A DNA stretch of 64,000 nucleotides. Origin: Streptomyces sp. B1I3. GTDB taxonomy: Bacteria > Actinomycetota > Actinomycetes > Streptomycetales > Streptomycetaceae. A model generated the notes under the pieces. It did no database searches, had not been told where the DNA came from, and saw nothing but the letters and a program-made list of their open reading frames with translations. The stretch's first letter is position 1. The number at the start of each line of letters is the position of its first letter. The stretch lies in assembly GCF_030816615.1 (NCBI RefSeq), contig NZ_JAUSYD010000001.1, positions 3,286,001 to 3,350,000 on the forward strand, in the 5' to 3' direction. Shown piece after piece: positions 57,430 through 64,000 of this stretch. The position numbers and the translations under genes were made by a program.

Positions 57430-58623
57430 ATGGCACTGACCGCCACCCTCAAGAAGGCGTCGGACAATCTCCGTACCTTCAAGACCAGTCTCGATCAGGC
57501 AGGCCGCGCCGCGACTGGCCTGAAACAGAACGTACAGAGCAGCAGCAGCGGTATGACCGGGATGAAGAGCGCATCCCAGCAGTCCGCGAAGGAAATGAAA
57601 TCGCTTCAGCAGGCCGCCGACAAGACGGAGAAGTCCGTCACCAAGGCCGGCAAGTCCGGGCAGACCGGCGGGACGGCCCTCGGCAAGTTCGAATCGGGTG
57701 CGTCCAAGGCCGACAAGGGCATGAAGGGCCTCAACAAGTCGATGAAGGGCAACCTCATCGGCGTCCTGCTCGACCTGCTGGCCCCGCTGATCGCCAAGGT
57801 CGTGGACATGGCGACGCGCTCGAAGACGATGCAGAAGGTCCTCAGCACCGCGTTCTCCGTCATCAAGAGCGTGATCACCGCGGTGATGAAGGCCGTCGGC
57901 CCGATCATGCAGTCGGCCGGCAAGCTCATGAAGAGCGTGTGGAACGGGATCAAGACCGCCGTCTCGGTGGTCGTCAAGGCGGTTGCGACCGTCATCAAGA
58001 CCTACTTCACCCTCTGGAAGACGATCATCACGGGGGTGATGACCGCCGTGAAGACGATCATCACCAGCGTCTGGAACGGCATCAAGTCCGTCATCTCACC
58101 CGTGGTGAACTGGATCAAGAGCGTCGTCCCCGCCGCCTTCACCGCCGTCAAGAGCAAGCTGTCCAGCGCCTGGAACGGCCTGAAATCCATCGCGAGCAAC
58201 GCGTTCGGCGCGATCAAGGGCGCCGTCAGCGGCCCGATCAACGCGGTGATCGGTCTGATCAACTCTGCGATCGGCAAGCTCAACGGCATCAAGGTGTCCG
58301 TGCCCGGCTGGGTGCCGGTCGTCGGCGGGAAGTCCTTCGGGATCCACCTGCCGACCATCCCGCGCCTCGCCCAAGGCGGTATCGTCCAGCCGCGCAACGG
58401 CGGTGTGCACACCATCGTCGCCGAAGCCGGTGAAGCGGAGGCGGTACTGCCGCTCTCCAAGCTCAGCAGGCTCCTGGGCCACACCACCCGGGCCGGCCAG
58501 GTCGGCACCGGTGCCGCGGCCACCGACGGCGGCTTCTACATCGAGCAGTACTACGAGGCGTCCAGCAGCAGCGTCCAGGACACCGCCAGCGCGCTGCTCT
58601 ACCTGTCCAAGGCCCGAGGATGA
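57430..58623 (+). CDS. short tape measure protein 1
   Basis: Predicted 397 residues. Ser/Lys-rich coiled coil comes first, then hydrophobic repeats with Trp (SVWNGIKTAVSVVVKAVATV, SVWNGIKSVISPVVNWIKSV, AWNGLKSIASNAFGAIKG), then the standard tape-measure end IPRLAQGGIVQPRN and AEAGEAEAVLPLSKL. It sets tail length and is ejected or spans the membrane in phages. At roughly 0.15 nm per residue it would specify only about 60 nm. Its stop overlaps the start of a second such gene (ATGA). Confidence 0.85.
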   Translation: MALTATLKKASDNLRTFKTSLDQAGRAATGLKQNVQSSSSGMTGMKSASQQSAKEMKSLQQAADKTEKSVTKAGKSGQTGGTALGKFESGASKADKGMKGLNKSMKGNLIGVLLDLLAPLIAKVVDMATRSKTMQKVLSTAFSVIKSVITAVMKAVGPIMQSAGKLMKSVWNGIKTAVSVVVKAVATVIKTYFTLWKTIITGVMTAVKTIITSVWNGIKSVISPVVNWIKSVVPAAFTAVKSKLSSAWNGLKSIASNAFGAIKGAVSGPINAVIGLINSAIGKLNGIKVSVPGWVPVVGGKSFGIHLPTIPRLAQGGIVQPRNGGVHTIVAEAGEAEAVLPLSKLSRLLGHTTRAGQVGTGAAATDGGFYIEQYYEASSSSVQDTASALLYLSKARG

Positions 58624-59888
58624 GCGTCGGCGACCCGCTGGCCGGAATCGCCGCGCCCCTGCGCACTTTCGCCGGCAACGTCTCCGGGGCACGCGGCGCC
58701 ACACAACGCCTCACCACCTCCCTGCGGCAGGTCACCGCGGCGGTCGACCGGATACGGGCGGGTGCGGGCTCGGCAGGCACCGGCCTCAGGGCCGTCGCCT
58801 CCCCCGCGACCAAGGCCGCGGGCGGATTCCGCAAGCTCGGCACCTCAGCCTCCACCGCCGCGACCCGCATCCGCGCCGGTGCCACCAAGGTCCGCGGCCC
58901 CGTCGGCGTCCTCGGCTCCCTCGTCGCCGGCGCCGGGGCCTTCGGGTCGATGACCGACCTGTTCGGGAAGTACACCCCGACGGTCACCAAGGCCATGACC
59001 GCCTTCGGTATCGCCATGACCGTCGGCTCCGTCGTCATGACCGGGATCAACACGGTCATGAAGGCGAACCCGCTCGGCTTCGTCCTCGGCATCGTCACCC
59101 CGCTGGTCGCCCTGCTCATCGACTACGCGATGAACTCCGCCACCGGCCAGAAGGTGATCCAGCAGGTCTTCCAGTCCGCGCTCGACATGTTCCGCGCCGC
59201 CTGGGAGTTCATGGCTCCGGTCATCACGGGCTGGGCGAAGACCGTGTCGGAGGTGTTCGAAGGGGTCCAGAAGACCGTCGGCGCCGTCCTGAAGAGCATC
59301 GGCTCCCACCTCAAGTCCGGCTTCGAGGGCGCGCGGAGCACCATCTCCTCGGCGACCCGGGCGGTCACCTCGATCGTCAAGGGTGCCTGGAACGGCTTCC
59401 AGGCGGTCATCCAGCCGACGCTCAACTGGCTGACGAAGACGCTCCCTTCGGCCTTCACCCGGGTCCGCGACGCCATGTCGAAGTCCCTGCACGGCATGGG
59501 CAGCTTCATGTCCACCGGCATCCAGACGATCGCCGGCGTCATCACCGGGCCCGTCAAGGGCCTGATCGCCTTCGCCAACTGGATCATCGACGGGCTCAAC
59601 CACCTGAGCTTCAACTTCCTCGGCAAGAAGTTCGGCGTGCACCTGTCGAAGATCCCGATGCTCGCCGAGGGCGGTGTGGTGCTGCCGGCCGCCGTGCCGG
59701 GGGCCTCCTCCGTGCAGCCGCTCTCCCAGCTCGGCCGGTACCTCCCCGCGCGGGCCGGCGCCTCCGCCACCACCGGGCCCGCCTTCTTCGCCGGCCGCCC
59801 CGGGGTCCGCGTCTACCAGGAGCGCGAGGGCAGCAGCCCGATGACCGTCGCGGAAGACCTGCACTTCCTCTACCGCACCGCGGCCTGA
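58620..59888 (+). CDS. short tape measure protein 2
   Basis: Predicted 422 residues, same plan as the preceding gene: helical Ala/Thr/Arg head, hydrophobic centre (NPLGFVLGIVTPLVALLIDY), Trp repeats (GAWNGFQAVIQPTLNWLTKT) and a C-terminal IPMLAEGGVVLPA. The AEAGxxEAVLPL motif of copy 1 is degenerate here (SSVQPLSQLGRYLPA). The genes are translationally coupled, so both proteins are probably made together; how they share the tube is not known. Confidence 0.82.
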   Translation: MSVGDPLAGIAAPLRTFAGNVSGARGATQRLTTSLRQVTAAVDRIRAGAGSAGTGLRAVASPATKAAGGFRKLGTSASTAATRIRAGATKVRGPVGVLGSLVAGAGAFGSMTDLFGKYTPTVTKAMTAFGIAMTVGSVVMTGINTVMKANPLGFVLGIVTPLVALLIDYAMNSATGQKVIQQVFQSALDMFRAAWEFMAPVITGWAKTVSEVFEGVQKTVGAVLKSIGSHLKSGFEGARSTISSATRAVTSIVKGAWNGFQAVIQPTLNWLTKTLPSAFTRVRDAMSKSLHGMGSFMSTGIQTIAGVITGPVKGLIAFANWIIDGLNHLSFNFLGKKFGVHLSKIPMLAEGGVVLPAAVPGASSVQPLSQLGRYLPARAGASATTGPAFFAGRPGVRVYQEREGSSPMTVAEDLHFLYRTAA

Positions 59889-60145
59889 ACCCCGGTCCGT
59901 ACGTACGAGCCGACCCGCGCCGCCCCCGCGCCGCTGCCCCGGCCCGAACCCGGGTCCGTACGCGACGCCCCGCCCCCGCGCCGCCCCGGCCCGCACCGCC
60001 TCACCCCGCACCGCACCGCACCGCCACGCCGGGCTTCCGCATGCCCGCGCCCGCACACCGCCCGGACGGCCCGTAACCCCGCACCGTCGCCGACGGGCGG
60101 CGCCCCTTCCGTACGCCCCGAACCGAAGCGAGGTGACGGCCCGAC
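59889..60145 (+). other. C-rich low-complexity gap
   Basis: This is a 257-base spacer with strings of CCGCACCG and CCCCGCGCCG repeats and two GTCCGTACG copies. No gene, promoter or hairpin was clear. Confidence 0.6.
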
Positions 60146-61093
60146 ATGGCCGATACCGTCTCCACCCTCCCGACCCCACTCTCCGACGACACCACCCCCG
60201 GCTCCCTGATCACCCGGGACGGCCAGATCCAGTGGGGCGGGCTCCTCATGGGGGCCGGCACGCCCTACCCGGTCGACCGCACCGGGATCACCGGCTGGGA
60301 GGACCTGCCCGAGCTGGACCTCGGCGACGTGCTCCGGCCGGACCAGCACGGCTCGTGGCCCGGCGACCGCTGGGCGCAGCCCCGGCTGGTCGGGGCGACC
60401 GTCTGGCTCGCGCCGCCCGCCGGGACCGACCCGCTCGCCACCTCGACCGCCTTCCGGTCCGCGACCGGCCCGGGCGGCCGGGAACGCTGGCTCGCCGTAC
60501 GGCTGCTGGGCGAGACCCTCGCGGTCCGGGCCCGGGTCAGCCGCCGCGTCGTGCCCCAGGACCGCTCGTACGCGGTGCAGGGGTTCGCCAAGGTCAGCAT
60601 CCAGTGGACCGCCACCGACCCGCGCCGCTACGGCACCGTCCAGCACGAGGCCGTCACCGGCCTGCCGGTCAGCGAGTCCGGCATGGCGTGGGACGACGCC
60701 GCCGGCTCCGGCCTGGTGTGGCCGCTCACATGGGGCACGAACGGCGCCGCCGGTTCGATCACCGCCGTCAACGGCGGCGGCGCGTCCGTCCGCCCCGTCG
60801 TGGAGTTCCGCGGACCGGTGCAGCGACCCTCGCTGACCCGGCTCTCCGACGGCCGCCAGCTCCAGTACGACCTGGCGTTGGGCGCCGGGGACCTCCTCAG
60901 CGTCGACACCGAGTCCGGCACGGTCCTGCTCAACGACACCGCGTCCCGCATCTACACCGCCACCCCCGACTCCTCGCCGGAGCAGCTGTTCCAACTGGAG
61001 CCGGGCACCACCGAGCTGGCGTTCCGCTCGGACGACGTCACCGCCGACCCCGCCGCCTCGGTCACCGTCCGCTGGCGTGACGGGCACTGGTGA
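60146..61093 (+). CDS. distal tail (Dit-like) protein
   Basis: Predicted 315 residues; CGAGGTGA lies about ten bases before the ATG. The early segment LLMGAGTPYPVDRTGITGWE and the later PQDRSYAVQGFAKVSIQWTA, TDPRRYG fit actinophage distal tail proteins. These form the hub that joins tail tube to baseplate. The position after the tape measure is the standard one. Confidence 0.75.
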   Translation: MADTVSTLPTPLSDDTTPGSLITRDGQIQWGGLLMGAGTPYPVDRTGITGWEDLPELDLGDVLRPDQHGSWPGDRWAQPRLVGATVWLAPPAGTDPLATSTAFRSATGPGGRERWLAVRLLGETLAVRARVSRRVVPQDRSYAVQGFAKVSIQWTATDPRRYGTVQHEAVTGLPVSESGMAWDDAAGSGLVWPLTWGTNGAAGSITAVNGGGASVRPVVEFRGPVQRPSLTRLSDGRQLQYDLALGAGDLLSVDTESGTVLLNDTASRIYTATPDSSPEQLFQLEPGTTELAFRSDDVTADPAASVTVRWRDGHW

Positions 61094-61163
61094 CCCGCGC
61101 CGCTCGCCCGCACCGCAGTCCCGTACCCCCGCAGCACCTCGCCGATCCCTCCAGGAGGACCAC

Positions 61164-62369
61164 ATGCCCGTGCGCAGCGCATGGCTCGTCAACCGCACCG
61201 ACGTCGAATCCGGTCAGTCCCGCGCCGACACCCGGCTCGCCCCGACCGGCACCATGACCCCGACGAGCGGGCTCGCCAGCCGCGGCGGCGTCATTCCGGG
61301 CTCGCCCGACGGCAAGTCCCTGATGTCCGCGTTCTACGTCTTCAGCTCCACCGCCGGCATGACCGCCACCGTCGCTCCGGGCCGCGCCGTGGTGCAGGGC
61401 AGCGAGGCTGCCGGGGCCTACCCGGTGGTGCTCACCGACTACACCACGGTGGTCTTCGCCGACGGCGACGCCAACAACCCGCGCATCGACCTGGTGGTCC
61501 TGCGGATCTACGACGCCCAGGTCGACAAGTCCGGCCGCACCGAAGCGGTCCTGGAGATCGTGCGGGGTGCCCCCGAGGGCAACCCGCAGGTCCCGCAGAC
61601 CCCGGCCGCCTCCCTGCCGCTGGCCACCGTCCGGGTCCCGGCGGGCGCGTCGGTCGGCACCGGCGGCATCGCCTGGGCCTCGGCCGTGGCCAACCTGCGG
61701 ACCAGCACGGTCGCGGCCGGCGGCATCCTGCCGCTGTACGGCAACACCAACGAGCCCGGTGCCTACCCGGGGCAGTACCGCGACATCGGCGTCCAGCTCC
61801 AGCGGTGGGACGGCGGAGCCTGGGTCGGCTACCCGAGCCAGCTAGGCGGCATCGCCCCCACCGGACAACTCGCGACCGGCGGTTACGTGGGCCAGTACCG
61901 CGACAACAACGGCCGGCTGGAGCGGTGGAGCGGCACCGACTGGGTGCTCGCGATGCCGACGCCCGCGTTCTCGTACAACACCGACGGCGGCTACTGCAAG
62001 ACCACCACGTGGACGGAGGCGGTGACCGACACGGTCGGACCGACGCTCACCACCACGTTCACCGCGCCGGTGTCCGGGAAGGTCCTCGTCCACCTCGGCT
62101 TCCAGGGGCAGCCGTCGGTGGAGGGCGGCTGGGGCCGGATGTCGGCCAACATCCGCAAGGGCGGCGTCCTGGTCACCGGGCTCGGCGCCGACGAGACCCG
62201 GTCGGCCATCGACACCGGCCGCGGCCACCAGTCGGTGAGCACGGTCTTCCAGGTCACCGGGCTCCAGGCCGGCGCCACCTACACCGCCGTCTCGGCGTAC
62301 TGCTCCGGCGCGACCACCAACAACCACTGGTTCGACAACCGGTTCATCCGCGTCGACCCGATGCTCTGA
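61164..62369 (+). CDS. baseplate / tail-fibre-like protein
   Basis: Predicted 401 residues with AGGAGG upstream. The N-terminal half (TPTSGLASRGGVIPGSPD, RIDLVVLRIYDAQVDKSGRT, EGNPQVPQTPAASLPLATVR) matches baseplate proteins of actinophages. Two repeats follow (PGQYRDIGVQLQRWDGGAWV and GQYRDNNGRLERWSGTDWV), then a beta-sandwich-like C-terminal domain (TTFTAPVSGKVLVHLGFQGQ) likely to bind the target surface. It may determine host range. Confidence 0.75.
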   Translation: MPVRSAWLVNRTDVESGQSRADTRLAPTGTMTPTSGLASRGGVIPGSPDGKSLMSAFYVFSSTAGMTATVAPGRAVVQGSEAAGAYPVVLTDYTTVVFADGDANNPRIDLVVLRIYDAQVDKSGRTEAVLEIVRGAPEGNPQVPQTPAASLPLATVRVPAGASVGTGGIAWASAVANLRTSTVAAGGILPLYGNTNEPGAYPGQYRDIGVQLQRWDGGAWVGYPSQLGGIAPTGQLATGGYVGQYRDNNGRLERWSGTDWVLAMPTPAFSYNTDGGYCKTTTWTEAVTDTVGPTLTTTFTAPVSGKVLVHLGFQGQPSVEGGWGRMSANIRKGGVLVTGLGADETRSAIDTGRGHQSVSTVFQVTGLQAGATYTAVSAYCSGATTNNHWFDNRFIRVDPML

Positions 62370-62379
62370 GGAGGGCGGC

Positions 62380-63504
62380 GTGACGAGCTCGCCCCGTACG
62401 GCGTACACCCCGCTCACCCCCGTCTACCGGGCGGTCTTCTGCGACCTGCGCACCGACCAGGTGCTGGACGTGCTGCCGCTGACGGAGACCAAGTTCGACG
62501 ACTACATCGGCAAGGCGGGATCGCTGTCCGCGACGGTCCCGCTGCCGGACGCCGCCCTCGCCCGCCGGGCGAGGGCGGCCCTCGTGCCCGGCCGCACCGC
62601 GGTGTGGCTGGAGCGCGACGGCGACATCTGGTGGGGCGGGGTGCTGTGGACCTGCACCCCGTCCAGTGACGAACGCGGCCGAATCCAGGTGCAGTTCCAG
62701 GCGGGTACGTTCGACTCCTACCTGGACCACCGCATCCTGGCGGGCCCGTTCACCTACACGGCGACGGACCAGTTCGAGATCGCCCGGCTGCTCGTCGCGC
62801 ACGCGCAGGAGCAGCCGGGCGGCGACATCGGCATCCAGCTCGGCAACGAGATGTCCGGCATCGCGCGGGACTGCGCCTTCGCCTACTCCTCGCTGACCAG
62901 GATCCGGGAGCTGCTGGACCAACTCGCCAAGCTGGACGACGGCTTCGAGTGGCGGGTGCACTGCTACCGGGACGCCGAGGGCCGGCGGGCCAAGCGGCTC
63001 CAGCTCGGCCACCCGGTCATCACCGCCGGCGCCGCCGACATCGTCCTGGACCACCCGGGCCAGGTCCTCACCTACAGCCTGCCGGCCGACTCGACCGTGC
63101 AGGCCGACGTGTGGGTGGCGCGGGGCGACTCGCCCAACACCGACCAGGCCGAGGAGTCCCAGCCGCTCACCGTCTCCGTCGAGTCGCCCGAGGACCTGAG
63201 GGCCGGCTGGCCCCGGCTGGAGTCCACGTCCGACCACAGCGGAGTCACCGACGAGGCGACCCTGCGGTCCCTGGCCGGGGCCGAGCTGTCCCGGCAGCGC
63301 ATGCCCGAGGTGATTCCGGAGATCACCGTGCGGCTGGACGGCCGGATCACCCCGGCGCTGCTCGGGGCCCGCATCCGGCTGCGACTGCGCGACCTGTGGC
63401 ACCAGCAGCCGCAGGACGAGCAGTACCGCGTCGTCGGCATCGCGGTGGAACCGCCGCAGCGCACCAAGGCCGAGACGGCGACCCTCTACCTGGAAGGGGT
63501 GTAG
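62380..63504 (+). CDS. Gp37-like tail protein
   Basis: Predicted 374 residues from a GTG with GAGGAGGGCGG upstream. PLTETKFDDYIGKAGSLSAT, AALVPGRTAVWLERDGDIWW and the C-terminal PEITVRLDGRITPALLGARI resemble the ReqiPepy6 Gp37-like family of tail-tip/baseplate proteins. It begins 11 bases after the fibre-like gene and three bases before the next gene, so the three are one transcription unit. Confidence 0.78.
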   Translation: MTSSPRTAYTPLTPVYRAVFCDLRTDQVLDVLPLTETKFDDYIGKAGSLSATVPLPDAALARRARAALVPGRTAVWLERDGDIWWGGVLWTCTPSSDERGRIQVQFQAGTFDSYLDHRILAGPFTYTATDQFEIARLLVAHAQEQPGGDIGIQLGNEMSGIARDCAFAYSSLTRIRELLDQLAKLDDGFEWRVHCYRDAEGRRAKRLQLGHPVITAGAADIVLDHPGQVLTYSLPADSTVQADVWVARGDSPNTDQAEESQPLTVSVESPEDLRAGWPRLESTSDHSGVTDEATLRSLAGAELSRQRMPEVIPEITVRLDGRITPALLGARIRLRLRDLWHQQPQDEQYRVVGIAVEPPQRTKAETATLYLEGV

Positions 63505-63507
63505 GAC

Positions 63508-64000
63508 ATGGCCACCATCCCCACCGACCTGCTGGACCGCGTCCGGGAGATCGAACGCCGCATCCGGGGGCTGATGGCGAGCGCCAACAGCAGCCCGGCG
63601 ATGAACCAGGTCGGCAACGGCGACATCGTCGTCGGCGACCTGGGGCGCATCCGCGCCAGGACCTCGCAGGGCGAGGACCTGCTGCTCGTCGGCCGGGTGC
63701 AGCCCGACCGCGACACCGACGCGAAGGCGTACCAGCAGGGACTGGAGTTGCGGCGCGACGACGGCTCGCTGGCCCTGTCCCTGATCACGACCGACCCGGT
63801 GAACACCCCGGTGCAGGCGCTGCGCGTCCTGGACCACCGGGGCGACACGGTCCTCGCGACCGACTCGTCCCGTGGCGGCCTGGCCCGCCCCTATCTGCCG
63901 TTGCCCACCCCCGCACCGGTGCGCAAGGCGGCCTGGGAGTCCACCGGCTCGACCGACTGGACGACGCTCTACGCCGGCCCCGGCTTCGCCCAGCACCCCC
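63508..64000 (+). CDS. tail-associated protein, cut by the window edge
   Basis: The reading frame opens at ATG 63508 with TAGGAC upstream and stays open to 64000 (164 codons seen). It begins ATIPTDLLDRVREIERRIRG (helical) and continues GDIVVGDLGRIRARTSQGED, with a beta-rich part after. It is probably a further baseplate or receptor-binding gene. The end, and any lysis genes, lie outside the window. Confidence 0.75.
   Translation, partial: MATIPTDLLDRVREIERRIRGLMASANSSPAMNQVGNGDIVVGDLGRIRARTSQGEDLLLVGRVQPDRDTDAKAYQQGLELRRDDGSLALSLITTDPVNTPVQALRVLDHRGDTVLATDSSRGGLARPYLPLPTPAPVRKAAWESTGSTDWTTLYAGPGFAQHP

Overview
The window is very probably Streptomyces chromosome. It has high GC, strong third-position G/C bias, many GTG starts, a WhiB-like protein, XRE/DUF5753, DUF397 and RsbW-like gene sets, and the actinobacterial order of translation genes. 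Nearly the whole left two thirds is the core translation region, read mostly on the minus strand. It runs (in transcription order) rpsL-rpsG-fusA-tuf, then rpsJ through rpsQ (S10), rplN through rplO (spc), secY-adk-map, infA-rpmJ-rpsM-rpsK-rpoA-rplQ (alpha), truA, rplM-rpsI and glmM.

Layout: 1-8.7 kb holds a helical-repeat hypothetical protein, an M16 peptidase-like protein, coaA, a DUF389 membrane protein, a large membrane protein and glmM. 8.9-9.9 kb is rplM-rpsI. 10.1-15.9 kb carries an ABC-F ATPase, a secreted-type membrane protein and a very large tandem glycosyltransferase. 15.9-33.2 kb is truA, alpha, map/adk/secY, spc and S10. 33.6-42.4 kb is an accessory block: GNAT, TetR, DUF397/XRE/ATPase trio, an HTH protein, small membrane proteins and a PIG-L-type lipoprotein. 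42.5-47.1 kb is tuf-fusA-rpsG-rpsL with a clear promoter. 47.4-49.0 kb has three DUF3592-like membrane genes, and 49.1-49.27 kb a decayed 3' piece of rpoC.

From about 49.3 kb to the right edge lies a phage-tail-like cluster. Regulators come first (XRE repressor, WhiB-like, Cys-rich protein, BldC/MerR-like HTH), then tail terminator-like, tail tube, tail chaperone with a probable programmed -1 frameshift, two short tape measures, Dit-like, fibre/baseplate and Gp37-like proteins. The last gene is cut by the window edge. No terminase, portal, protease or capsid gene lies between the regulators and the tail genes, so a headless tail particle (noncontractile tailocin) or a reduced prophage is the best reading. 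A LexA-type box and a repeated TTGCGYGC-type operator sit in front of the tail genes, which suggests SOS and repressor control. The rpoC scrap beside this cluster suggests the element entered between rpoC and rpsL.

Unusual points: a one-base frameshift in adk, a hairpin motif shared by the rpsL and rpsJ leaders, two paralogous 59-residue membrane proteins encoded against the tail genes, a strong palindrome at 38.15 kb, and a degenerate second glycosyltransferase domain.
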